A DNA stretch of 64,000 bases from Mangifera indica (Eukaryota; Streptophyta; Magnoliopsida; Sapindales; Anacardiaceae), in assembly GCF_011075055.1 (NCBI RefSeq), contig NC_058140.1:18229945-18293944 (forward strand), read 5' to 3'. The translations under genes were made by a program, and so were the position numbers. Within the stretch, counting starts at the first letter, position 1, and the number at the start of each line of letters is the position of its first letter. Below are positions 38,390 through 50,381 of this stretch, piece by piece. The notes below the pieces were generated by a model that had not been told where the DNA came from, ran no database searches, and was given only the letters and a program-made list of their open reading frames with translations.

Positions 38390-38530
38390 ATGAAGATGAG
38401 CAGTGCTACCATGGGAGCTTCAAAGAGAAGGTTGTCAAGCAGAGGGCTAGGAGGTGTCCTTAGAGAGCAAAGGGCTAAGCTTTACATTATCAGAAGATGT
38501 GTTGTCATGCTCCTTTGTTGGCATGATTAA
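38390..38530 (+). CDS. ROTUNDIFOLIA-like/DEVIL (RTFL/DVL) small polypeptide
   Basis: A plasma-membrane-associated small protein of the land-plant RTFL/DVL family; overexpression of members alters organ shape by restricting polar cell proliferation. The frame has 46 codons plus stop. The N-terminus ([20 protein letters not shown]) is basic and variable. The C-terminal part is the conserved RTF domain: [20 protein letters not shown], ending HD, about residues 25-46. Three in-frame Met codons occur near the start; I take the first at 38390. A TATA box lies about 105 bp upstream. No other conserved frame lies within 2 kb. The individual family member cannot be named. Confidence 0.95.
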   Translation: MKMSSATMGASKRRLSSRGLGGVLREQRAKLYIIRRCVVMLLCWHD

Positions 38531-41336
38531 TGAACTTCCCCTCTTAGATAAGAAGACGAGGATTTCTCTCTTTCCGTTCTTCCTCTTTTTCCTGGTGGAT
38601 TGTAAATAGAAGCGGCGGATAATTAATATAGCTATCGGAGAGTACTTCAGCAATTTTGTACCAGTTGGCCTTGTGGGCTACATCTGTAAACCAGATAACT
38701 TTGAATTAAGACTTTGATATGCATATATATGGTTGCTCATGTTCTCTATTCTTTGTAACTCATCATCTTTTCTTGTAATCATTTTTCTCTTATGGAAATT
38801 ACTTATATTGCTTGTTGCCTAGAAAAGCAAAAGCTTATCCTTAAAAATTCTGTATAATCTTCTATTAAACCTTGCCTGCACTAACACCATTAATAGCGGG
38901 TTAAAAGCCTCCATCCCAAGGTCAAAACAAGGTAGCAATCTACATATTTCTTTGCTTCAAGTAAGAATCAATGAAATATTTCTTTGAGGGCAGCTTGAAC
39001 AGCAAAAGAGTGAATTGATGGGCAGAATGACAATACACAGTAAACCATTTTTAATGTAAAATAATATGAAGTGCTTTGTCATAAATTTTGTTAGATTCTC
39101 AAGTCATGATTTACGCAGAAAGCAAAAGTTATTAGATTCAAGCAACTGAATAGACAGAAATACTAACCTTTGACCAAGTAGCAACAAGTTGTTCAAAGGA
39201 AGTGGGTGTTAATAGTGGGGGGTTGGATGGCATAAAGTAGCATTAGGTTGGTTCCGATTAGGCTACTGCGCCCAGTATCCCGGTAATGGAGTATTATGTA
39301 GGCCCATTAATCATTTGAAGTGACAATTAGGTACACTTCAAACTGTTTATTTTCCAATTATGTCCAACTTTTCGCTGCAGGGAACGTCCGAAGAGTGCTT
39401 ACACATTAAAATTATCATAATCATAACTAATATCTGTGTCTAAGTGGGCTTATAATTGCTAAATTCTGTTTCTTTTGAATTTAATGATATTCGTTAATCA
39501 GTCTTCATCGTCATTAATTTGGTTTGATTTTGCTGTCCTCTACCGCAAGGCATTCCTAATAATTTAAATGATTTTTATTCAGGGCATCCAAACACGGCCT
39601 TGGGTTTGTGGGGTTGAAATTTAGCTGATGTGTCAATTCATAGTTGTCAAAATTCCAACCGTGGGCCTGATGAATTATTGGTTTACAGCCCATGAATTTT
39701 CTGTGCCACGTGTACGGTTGAGGTGATCCTTGCGTTTGCGTTTCAATGGTTGTTTAGAAAGAGAAAGGAAAAAAGAAGACTGAGGAGGACGACGGTGACT
39801 TTGTTTTTAAGTAGGTGATGGAGAACTAATAGAATGTTTTTAGGAGTACCATAAATGTTGAGAGAGGCACATTATGTGCCTGACACGTGTAATTAAAGTG
39901 AAAAAAAGAAGAGACATTATAAGAATATGGTATATGATTAACAGAAAATAATACGTAGCAATTTCAAGGGAGTTATATATAAAAGGGGATATTATTTAAG
40001 GCTGTGAAAATGGTGGCTGCTGAAAGAATAAAATGAGGAAGTAAGATAATATAGTGTTGCCGGCCACAAAGGATAGGATTAGAAATAGAGGGACTTTACC
40101 AAGCCCACGTGCGCCCTCATAACCCACAACCCGACCACCATCCCATGGACGCCCCTTTCTTTATTTAAGCACATTATTGTTCGAATTTTATAAAAATACA
40201 AATATCCAAATGAATGACCATAATTATAGATAAATTATGATAAAAATTTATTAAAAATGATACTGTTAGCTGTTGCTTCAACTGATCCATAATATGAACA
40301 ACGATGGAAAATATCATCAAAATTGTACATATATATAGATAGAACCTTAGATCTAGTAATGGTCCACAACCACATCCATAGTACTAGATCTTATTGGTTG
40401 GGCCTTTGAAGATTTGTGTTGCATATGGGAGTACCCTACTCTTTATACCATTCATGGTTGCTGCCAAGTTAACTAAAACGATGAGTGCTGACCCATCTTC
40501 CCCACAACCAATCATCCTGTCCTTGAACGAGCCAACATGCGCGGGGACCTCTTATTGCCCAGACCCATTTGTGTGTTCTGCCATTTTCATGCCAACTTGT
40601 ATTGTCTGTAAGTCCTTTACAGGTTCATGAATGTTCCAATTTTTCTAAGTCTGTTGTCATTCAATTTATGTTTGTTCAAATTCAACACAACACGAGTTCT
40701 CCTTATAGCTAGAAGCCCCACATCACTTTTACTTCTCTTGTTAAGAATTTATCTGAAAATGCAAGTTAGTTGGTTTAATTTATACAAACCAGTTTCATAA
40801 TATTCCATAATTACTTTTCTAAGCGAAACCAGAAACTGAGACACTGAAATGTATTGTCCAGCATTCCCAATTTTCAGGACAAGAACATTAATGTTGTTTA
40901 GATGACAACATTAATCCAGGTAGCTTGCGCGTCTGAAGCAATTAGATGTTAGCCGGATGAATATATGATACGAAAGATCAATCCAGAAGACAGTTAAACG
41001 CCAGCTTACAGATTTCAGCAACAAGCGGTCTGGGAATCAACCTAGCCTTGATCAGACTAACAGATGAACACATTAACTGGAATGAAGATACAGCAGACAT
41101 GATAGAAGTTCCAGAAAATATGCAACATTACAGTAGCTAGTTATCAGATATACATTGTTTGGCTTTTATAATTTTGATGGTCTCCGATATGGTAAAATTA
41201 CAACAGAAGTTATGTATAAATCTACTTCCGCAGAAAACGATACTAGGAATAAAGGAAAAAAAAGGCAACCACACTTCATACTGCAGGTGTCTAGCAAAAT
41301 AATGAAGCTCATGGTCACCTGAGGGCATTTAAGCAT
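38531..41336. other. Gene-free intergenic region
   Basis: The first ~250 bp is the likely RTFL/DVL 3' UTR. The rest is AT-rich with a few G-box-like CACGTG/CACGTGT sites (39715, 39883, 40106). The 78-codon frame at 40394-40630 shows no family motif. A promoter-like TTTATTTAAGCAC occurs near 40160, but no downstream exon could be supported. Confidence 0.45.
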
Positions 41337-44300
41337 TCATTTGTATTCATTTGCCTTACTTTCACCAAATGCAAGGAAGCTATCCTGGGAACAGAAATCC
41401 TACAAAGAGCATGTGAAGGTCAGGATGCATCACAATGAAACAAAACAAAAACGATTTCAATCAATCCAACATATGGTAAATAATAGAGGAGAAAACATAC
41501 AAGTTGGCTCAACTGACAATCTGGAGGTGTATCAATTTCTATGTTAGCTAGATCAAGGACCAGATTTTGACATTCCTCCAAATCCTTCTTCAAAATTTCT
41601 GGTCCTAATTGAGCATAATCGGAAAGACAGGGCTTTCCAGTGGACCTTCCATCATTCTCATTTTCATCCCTAGTAGAAGATTGGCTGTGTAAGAGGTCAA
41701 CACATAGAGATAGCCCTTCTGCAAGTTGTTGTGAATCCAACAACTGTAATTCACTCTCAGTTAATTTATGCTCTCCTTCAGAAAGATTATTATCATTATT
41801 ATCTACAATCTGATTAGCATTCCATTCTGCTTTGCACTGAGAGTTGTAATTAAGCTGTTCACATTCAGGTTCAACCTCTTCCTTGACATGCCTCATGCCA
41901 GGGAGCTTAGATAAATAAAAAGAAAACAAGCATCGTCAGAATTTAATTTCAAAAGAAGACGAGTTAAAATGTATACTTAGAAATTTCCTGCAGCTTCATT
42001 TTGTCTTTCTAATTTGATCAATTTAAATTGTTTGATTAACAAAGTGCAAGCACATTAATATTTATGCTTCCAATATGAACCCTTCAATCTTAATTAAAAA
42101 AAACAAGGCAACAGAGAGCAGGTTTCTGCGCTACTATCTGGAGGCAAGAAACCTTACCTGAGTTAATTGATCTGTGGAAGTAGTAGTATTAGTAGACTCT
42201 TGTCCAATGTCCAAATCAGAATACTGCCTTTCAGAACTTGGTGGGTCAGGAGTCACCGATTTTGGAGTGACAGGATTTAATTTTGCAATTATGGCATCAG
42301 TGCTTTCAGGAAATTCTTGTTCGCTTTGATCACCCTGTTTGGCTGCTTGTTGCTGATATAGTATTTTAGATACAACATATTCTCCATCATTCTCATCTTC
42401 CCCTTTTCCCAGATGATATTGGTGCATCACCCAATTTGTTTTTTCAGCCTTTCCTCCTCTTACCGTGCTCATATAAAGAACCATAATCTTCTTACATCCT
42501 CTCTGAACTCCATTCAAAATTACTGGTTTAGTTTTACCAGTCTTGTGCCAGCGGACATCACCAAAATCATCGCCATATATCTTTCGGCGTTTTCGAGTTC
42601 CAGTACTATAAGCCTTGCTTGCTCTATGAAAGAAATGAGACACACTTCCATCTTGCTTAACACCTTAAAATTTTCAATTTTTGGAACAAAAAATATGAAT
42701 AAACAACTAAGGATCAAAATGAAAAAAACAGGTTAAACTCTCATTACCAACCTGGCAAATTTTGAGGATGTGTATAGCAGATTCCATCATCTTGCTCAAG
42801 AGTCAGAATGAACTCATCAATAAATGGATGGGTTTTAAAGCCCTGAACACCAACTTTTGCAAGTAAATGCCATATAATTTCCTGATCAGATGGATCAAAT
42901 TTCACCCCTCTTGGTAATCCTGGCCACCCTTGAGCAACCTGGAAAAAAAATTATAATTGAGGAAAATCCAAAAAAAAAAAAACCTAAAATAAGTGTGAGA
43001 TTTATGAACTGAAACATGATAATGATATCAAATTGAAATATACAAATATCAAAAATATTTTATGTTGTACTTAGGTATTTTGATGTTATCAATTGTTCAT
43101 GAAAATTTTGTGCGATATCAGGCCCATAATTATAATTAACATTCCCCCATTAAGAGAAAGAACCAAGTGACCCATAAGGTAGCAGTACTCTTTAAAGAAT
43201 AGGCTAGGTAGAGTTAAAATCAAACTTCATTTGTGCTAAGAGTAGGGGTGCAAACAAGCTGAGCTGAGCCAAGTAATGCTTGGTTCGAGCTCGGCTCGAT
43301 TGCATATATACATATAGAGCTCAAGCTCACCAAGCTAGTAGAATCTCAACTCAAGCTCAAACTCCAGATAGAAATGTCTGGCCTGAGCTTGGATCATAAA
43401 ATTACATTTCTAACTCTTTAAATTTTGAGAAATTACATTAAAACCCCCATAACTTATATACACATTGATTACCCCCCATATTTAAAGCTAAGAAATAAGA
43501 TTTTAAGGGTGTAAGTACAAGATTTGAAATTTTCAGGGACTAAGTGATATTTTACTTGAACCAAGCCATGAGCTCACAAGCTCACTGAGCCACCCAACAT
43601 CAAACTCCTCTCAAGCGGTTCGAACTTGAGCTCAGTTTTAGACAAGCTGAGCCATGAGCTGCTCATGAGCAGCTCAGCAAGATGCAGCTCTAGCTAGAAG
43701 CCTAGAAGCAGTGAAATGCAAATCTCAACATGAAAAGGAAAATGCAAGCTTCTAAATCAACACATACATCTACAAAAAAGAATTCAGGTCAAGATTCTTC
43801 GTGGAGCATGGAAATTCCCTTTCAGGAAAATAAAACAAGACAATCCAAATCAATTTTATACCTCTGATCATAGAATACTTTATTCTCGCAATAGAATCAC
43901 AAATGTGATGAAAAAATATGGCCCAGTCCACAAACAATTAAAAGCACTATATCAAGCATGTTAGATACTCTGAAAAGCTCTCCTATGACAGTAGAGAATG
44001 GAACAAGAAGCATAAGAGAAATAGCATGTAGGAACAATCATGGGGCAATTAGAAGCATTTGATGCTTCCAACTTGTACAGAAGATTACCAAGTAGCAGAA
44101 ATGCAGTGAGAATAGAAATTCAGTCTAGTTATATATATATTTTTGTTAGCTCTTGGTGAAGGGAAGAACCTAAAGTAGAATACCACTAAATTCCAAATCA
44201 TAAAGGGAAAGAGAACCAAAAATGTTTGGAATGAACACAAAACTTAAATTTTTGTGGACCCCACAACTAAAGAACAGTAATGGGGAAGCAGTCTCCTAAC

Positions 44301-46540
44301 CGATGAAGGATATACAGGACACCAAGTATCATCAACAGCACTATGAGAGCTAGACGGATAAGCAAAGAGAAGCATATGTAAAAACACAAAAGATGAATAA
44401 ATACAAGTGTATGTATGGTAAATCTTCAAGGACTGAATTAATCTTTCAAGCAGATGTTATTAATTCTTTCAAATATTCATACTTTCATAAGCTGTTGAGC
44501 ACCATTTTCTTCTTTTCTAATTGTATGGCTAGGCCAAGCATCACGTTGTAGCCCTCAACACCACACCCCCTCCACCCCCTGAACCACTAGACAGGTTTTG
44601 AACCAACACTAAAACTGCCTCCTTTTATTATCAAGGCCTAAGCCATTTGACCTCAAGACCATTGGCTTGTCCCCTGTTTTCCAATAGCTTAAATCCTATT
44701 TCATCATAAAGTTACAAAAGAAATTTGTAAACAAGCATATAGTGGGGTTATGCAATCTATGGACACTACTTGTCAGAACACTTATATTTCAATAGAGTTA
44801 AGTGAATATTAATTCACTTTCACCACACACTAGATCAATAAATCAAGACAAGCTTGCAGCAGGATACTGACATGTCACTAAAGGACAAACACAAGAATAC
44901 CACGTCCTTTCTAAAGATTTAATGCAATAATATTGTTTACTTGCTAACTACACAGAACAATATTTCAATTCACTTGATAAAGCTTTTCACTATTACACAA
45001 ATAATATTGATAGAGATGGAGGACTTTTTTAACACTTTCCATTTAAAATTACAATATCTAGCCTACATAACTTTGATCTATGAATTGCCCAAAAAAAAAG
45101 AAAAAAACTTTGATCTATGAAAATATCCTAACACTTTAAACAAGGAGTAGAAGATTCACAAATTATACGGATTTGTTGTTGACTCTACATAAACTAATGT
45201 TTATAACTAAATCAGTTCACCAGACATGAATACATCAGATGTACGAAACATTCAATCAAGAAAAAATTACAACAAAAAATTATCCATCATAGGCATTGCA
45301 TATTTCATCAAAATCACTAACAAATTCACAGTATCATGATTCAGTTTAAGAATAAAACTGATTAAACAGGAGGCAGAAGAAAGTAAGAAATTTACATCAC
45401 TGTTGTCAATAACAAAATGGCAATTTGGACAAGCTTTACTTGGATTGCTTTTCCATTTAACTCTTTCCAGATCGCATGTCCCAGATGCACTCTTGATTTT
45501 TGTTGCAAATCTGTTACCATCCACCAACCATGATGGTCTGTACAAAGTACAAGTCTTCGCAGTCAAAACCATGTTACATGACACAACGCATGCTTGCATT
45601 TTTTTTTTTAACAAAACACACCTCAATTAGTGTATGAGTTAACTCATGACTTGAAGTTGTAAAAATTTATGAATTCTTTTCAAAGAAGAAATTCTGCCAA
45701 CTCCTATCAGGTCTTGGCCTCATGAGTTGAAGTGTAAACTTTAAAGCAAGTATGGGCATCCAAAGCAAAGAATTTCAATACAAAATATAATCATCCTTTG
45801 AAGTTACCGACAGTTTTTCTTAATAAAATCCATAAATGCCAAATTAAATATATCAAGCAGGGAAACAAAATGATAGCTCTACTCTCAACTAACAGTGTCA
45901 AATGCAAAAGCTTTTCATGGATATAAAGCTCTCGATCCAAAGTACTACAGTCCCCAGCTTAACACATATCCTTCAACCTTGAAAACAACTATGAGAGAAC
46001 TAACTTCTACGTTTCCATCTGTCAGTTATCTCATTATCCACAAACATTCTGAATAAAATGGTGCAAACCCACAACCAGAACATGATTACATAGCGATTAT
46101 AACCACGAACAGTGACATAAGATTCAGTGATCAACACAATCTTGAAAGTCTGCATCTTATTAGGCTTATCAAAACAAAAAATCGAATCTTTGAGTTTAAA
46201 GCAGGCAGAGAATCTAAAAGTCCAAAACTTTCTGAAAAGAAAATCACAAGCATGAACAATAATATAATCACTTCCATATGCATTACAGGTTTTTACTTTC
46301 GATTATCAAAATCTATTCACATAAATGAATGAAATCATCCATCTGACCTTCACTTAAACACATATTAAAAAATCCCAATATAAATTACCACAAAGAAACC
46401 GGATTAAGTAAAAAAAATCCATGTAAAAACAAGTGATTTATGAGTTTAAGAAAAAACAGAGCTCAATCTAGCCATCTTCTTAATCATATCAAAACAAAAA
46501 GGCTACTTATTGTCCGTGACTAGAGTGCTTACCCAGCCAT
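41337..46540 (-). CDS. SOG1: SOG1-type NAC transcription factor (DNA damage response regulator)
   Basis: Master regulator of the plant DNA damage response, activated by ATM phosphorylation of SQ sites. Six exons give 436 aa: 46533-46540 (8 nt: ATG GCT GG), 45396-45537, 42752-42938, 42158-42663, 41501-41905 and 41337-41399. All phases agree. The N-terminal extension found in SOG1 is present ([20 protein letters not shown], then [12 protein letters not shown]). The NAC domain spans about residues 54-217 ([43 protein letters not shown]). The acidic tail holds five SQ sites at S303, S339, S355, S414 and S420, ending [16 protein letters not shown]. Intron 2 is 2.46 kb and contains a hAT-like element. 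ANAC044/085-type paralogs are excluded mainly by this SQ-rich tail. Confidence 0.93.
43243..43692. mobile_element. hAT-like MITE in SOG1 intron 2
   Basis: Starts TAGGGGTGCAAACAAGCTGA and ends with a degraded inverse (...CAGCAAGATGCAGCTCTA). Both ends are full of GAGCT/AGCTC motifs. Flanking 8-mers GCTAAGAG (43235-43242) and GCTAGAAG (43693-43700) match at 6 of 8, fitting the 8-bp target duplication of hAT elements. Non-coding. Confidence 0.65.
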
Positions 46541-46741
46541 CAATATCTCTCTGATGATGAAACAAAAAGGGGAAATTTAGAGCTAGCAACTAGCAAGTTG
46601 GAAAGTTTCCTTTTATAGTAATTTATGAAATTATATCATATTATTTTAAATTTGAAATCGTATTGTTACTGCAGTTCTTAGTTAATAGAGAAATGCCTTG
46701 GAATGTCTTTTTGTTATGTAACAATTTCGACTTAAAAAATA
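46541..46741 (-). promoter_or_regulatory. Probable SOG1 5' UTR and proximal promoter
   Basis: Only about 200 bp separate the SOG1 start codon from the foldback element at 46742, so the core promoter either lies in this stretch or has been displaced into the element. No canonical TATA box is obvious. Confidence 0.4.
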
Positions 46742-47231
46742 GGCCAAAACACTTTTGCCCACCCAAGGTATGGTGAATTATTGTCTCACCCTTCAATTTT
46801 CAAAAACCCAAATACTTACTTATGGTTTGAAAAACTATAATTTTCTTATAAAATTAAGATAGAGTTATAGGTAAAATCATTATTTAATAATAATATTTAA
46901 AGTTTATATCATTTTATCCTTTTAATTTAAAAAACTAATAATTTCTCTGAAAATTAAGTTCTAAAAATTAATTTTTTCCCCTAACTAGGGTTTCTAATTT
47001 TATCAACGAATTTCTAGCCGTCGATGTTGTCTCTCTCTTTGGTGCTCAATATCAAATTGATAATATCTGGAGTCAATAAAATCTAAACAAAATCCAGATA
47101 AAAAGTTAAAACTCTTTATTTTAATTTTTATCATCTAGACAAAATCAATTTTATTTAAATAACAATAATGATAATTTAGACAAAGAGTTTGAAATTTCAT
47201 CATACCTTGGGTGGGAATAACTCTTCTGGCC
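46742..47231. mobile_element. Foldback element, copy f
   Basis: Ends GGCCAAAACACTTTTGCCC and ...GGGAATAACTCTTCTGGCC; the subterminal CACCCAAGGTATG block is mirrored on the right. At 490 bp it is the shortest copy, with most of the core missing. A-rich flanks TAAAAAATA and TAAAAAAAT are compatible with a 9-bp duplication but are too simple to be strong evidence. Confidence 0.8.
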
Positions 47232-47377
47232 TAAAAAAATAAATAAAGGCGCTATTTCATGTCTTGGGCATAACTGCACTAGTAAAGGATGGGGACCATT
47301 TGATCTTCTTTGATCAACGGCTATTGATTGTGCTTTTGGTTGGTCACAATTAAACTCCGGTAATTTGTATTGAAAAA

Positions 47378-48136
47378 GGCCAAAGCACTTGTTCTCACCA
47401 AAGGTTGTATGTGCTCACCAACTCTTCCCTTCATATTTTTTAAAATCTACAAAACTTATCTATAAGTGAAATTTATTAAAACTTTTAAATAAAATTAAAA
47501 ACAAAACAGTTATTTAACATAAAAATTTTAAAAACTAAAATTTTATCATATTTTTCTTCATTCAGTTTAAAAATCTAATAATTTTTTTCCATCTAAAATT
47601 TAAAAAGTAATAATTTCACTCATAAAGTTTTGAAACCATTGTTAAAGAGAGTGAAGTTCGTTGTCTCCGACCAATTTTATCATTCCACTTGAGATATCTC
47701 TCCCTGCCGACTTGTTTCTACCCACTAATTAAAGCAATCACCTCTAACAAAGATGATTTCGTCTTTATCAAAGGAAATCATTATCTTCAATAGGTGAAAA
47801 CAAGTCGACAAGAGAAGATAAATTGGGAGGGAGAGCTAACACGGTCAGAGACTGTAAAATTTGTCATCTCCAATGACAGTTTCAAAACCTTATAAGTGAA
47901 ATTGTCACTTTTTAAATTTTTGATGAGAAAAAATTATTAGATTTTTAAACTTAGAGAAAAATATATATAATAAAACCTTAGTTTTTTAAAATTTTTTTTA
48001 TTAAATAACGATTTTTTTCTTAACATTAATTGAGTTTTTTAACAGAATTTTGCTTATAAGTGAAGTTTGAGTTTTTAAATGTTAAAAGGATATGAGTTTA
48101 AGATTACACTTAACCATAAGTGGGAACAAGTCTTTT
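47378..48136. mobile_element. Foldback element, copy g
   Basis: Starts GGCCAAAGCACTTGTTCTC and ends near ...GTGGGAACAAGTCTTTT, lacking the last GGCC. Internal arms pair: TAAAGTTTTGAAACCATTG on the left and CAGTTTCAAAACCTTATAAG on the right. Closest to copy A in its ends. Confidence 0.65.
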
Positions 48137-48173
48137 AAATCATTCATTGAAAATTTTATTTTTATCAGAGTGA

Positions 48174-48781
48174 ATTACATTTTCCCACCTAAGGTTTGGC
48201 TTTAAAACACTTTTACTCCTAATTTGTATTAATAATATTTTTCTATTTAAAATTAAACTCTTTTATTGAAAAACATTTATAGGAAATGAAATTATCATTT
48301 TACCTCTACCATTTCATTTTTTTAAATTTATAATATAACCAAATTAACAAAATTTCAAAAATGATGTAAGAATTATTTCATTTTAGAATAAATTATAATT
48401 TTTTAAAATATTAAAGATGTTAATACAAATTTTATGGGTTTTTAAAAATTATAAAAACTTTGTGATGTTTTTGAAATTTTTAAAATTTTAATATAACTTT
48501 CAATAGTTTAAAAAATAATAATTACACTTTAAAAAATTGAACATAATATAATAAATTAGTGGTGCAAATTTTATATTACAAACAATTAGGTCTATAATAA
48601 CATTTTCAAAATATATAGGGTCTCAGTTTTCAAATATTTTGAATGGTTAAATTGTTATTTTTAAAGCATTCTGTAAATTTTTATGGTAATTTTTTTCTTA
48701 AGTTGATTAATAATAAAATTATTATTTTACTTTCACATAGTTTTTTAAGGTAAACCTTGATTTGGAGTAAAAAATATTAGC
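48174..48781. mobile_element. Very diverged foldback element, copy h
   Basis: Left end CATTTTCCCACCTAAGGTTT is matched by an inverted, eroded right end with AAGGTAAACCTTGATTTGGA. The limits are approximate. No coding content. Confidence 0.4.
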
Positions 48782-48884
48782 TATCAATTCTTGGACGGGA
48801 AGATATTATTTACTTATGGTCGTTATTTTAAATATTTAGAATATTTATTTAAAAAATAATATGAAAGTTATGCTATATTCATAA

Positions 48885-49655
48885 GGCCAAAAGACTATTT
48901 TCCACCTAAAGTATCCTTTTATTATAAATTCTTATTTTTTAACTTTGAAAATTTTATTTATCCACTCATAAATAGTTAAAATTAATTGAACTTTAATCCC
49001 TTAAAAATTTATTTCTTTTTCCCCCCTTAAACCCTAAAAACAAATCATTTCTCCGATAGACCAAAATTTAAAAAATGATATTTTCTCCTTTAGAGTTTAG
49101 TTTTCAATTTCTGAAGCTAAATTTGACGCCATCGTCAGTGACAAAGATTTCTCGATACATCACCATGCTCTGACAATCTCCCTTCCTTCCTTTGGATGCC
49201 CGATTAACGTTGAATGAAATTAGAAAGACAAAGAGTTTTGTCGGAAAGATAAAACTCTTTGTCTTCTTAAAAAAAGATGTCTGGGAAGACAATCGTCTTC
49301 TCAAACTAAGATGAGATATTCGTTTTAGTTAGTCGATATTCTATAAAAGTGAAGAGAGACTGTCAAAGTATAGTGATATATTAAAAAATTTTTGTTGTCG
49401 GTGATGACATAAAAAATTGAAAACTAAACTCTATGGGATAAATACCATTTTTTTTTTAAATTTGACTAAAGATAAACTTTTAGTTTTTAAGGTTTTAAGA
49501 AAACAGAGAAAAAAAAGATTAAGTTTTAATTTATTTTTAATATTATTAATGAAAAAAGGATATAACTTTTTATAAATAAAAATTTAAGATTTTTATAATA
49601 AGAGGATAAAAACTTAAAATATCAAAATACTTTTGGTTGAAAATAGTTCTTGCTC
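48885..49655. mobile_element. Foldback element, copy i, with exact 9-bp target duplication
   Basis: Ends GGCCAAAAGACTATTTTCC and ...GAAAATAGTTCTTGCTC. It is flanked by identical TATTCATAA at 48876-48884 and 49656-49664. The core at 49090-49400 pairs with itself. The 66-codon frame at 49104-49304 lies inside the core. Confidence 0.88.
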
Positions 49656-49664
49656 TATTCATAA

Positions 49665-50381
49665 ATACGTACGTGGGTCATGTCACGTCATATTTTGTGA
49701 GGCCTAGTAGACTCATATATTGTGTCATGTCTTGCCAAAGCCTGTCTTTTAACGGGCCTTGTGAGCTATGTTAACCCACTAGAAGTTAAAAGCCTAGGTA
49801 TGACTTAGAGTCCCTAGGATTCTGCACCTGTGAGTCTTGGACAAGATATTTTATATGCTTGCTCTACCAACCCATTATATTATATAATTTTTTAAATTAT
49901 TATTACTTTTTTTACTAGTTGTATTTGACTAACCTATGGGCCTTATCTAAAAGCCCCCACTTGTAGGTCCTGGCACGACTCTCATAGGCTGTGCCAAGGC
50001 AAGCGTGCTTTTTTCGAAGGGGAGATTCACTCGAATCCAGATCTTTCCTATTCACTCAATCATTTAAAAGAAAAAAACTGTAATCCGATGCTCTTAAAAG
50101 CTTCAAGTGGGCTAGGACTAATTTGTAATGGGCAGATCCCTTGCCACTTATGCAATTTCATACTAATGTTTCATTAGTTAAAATTTATGAAGTGATTATT
50201 GGTAAATTTATTTATTAAAATATATTTAATAGTGGATTTGAGTTGAGTTGAGTTGACTAAGCTCAGACACCAGCTTATCCCAGTGGAACTCGATTTAGGT
50301 TTACATAGATCAAACTTGGGTTAGGGATTTTATGTTTGAATGAAAAACTCTATCAAACTTGAGTTGAATTATGTTTGACTC
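49665..50381. other. Intergenic repeat-rich stretch
   Basis: Contains GGGCCTTGTGAG- and GGCACGACTC-type repeat sequence at 49680-50000 and TTGAGTTGAGTTGAG-type repeats from 50230, common in plant non-autonomous elements. No gene seen. Confidence 0.45.

Noticed and set aside
40394..40630. 78-codon plus-strand frame with six Cys
   Set aside because: No signal peptide or Cys spacing of a known small secreted family; no supporting neighbour or splice evidence.
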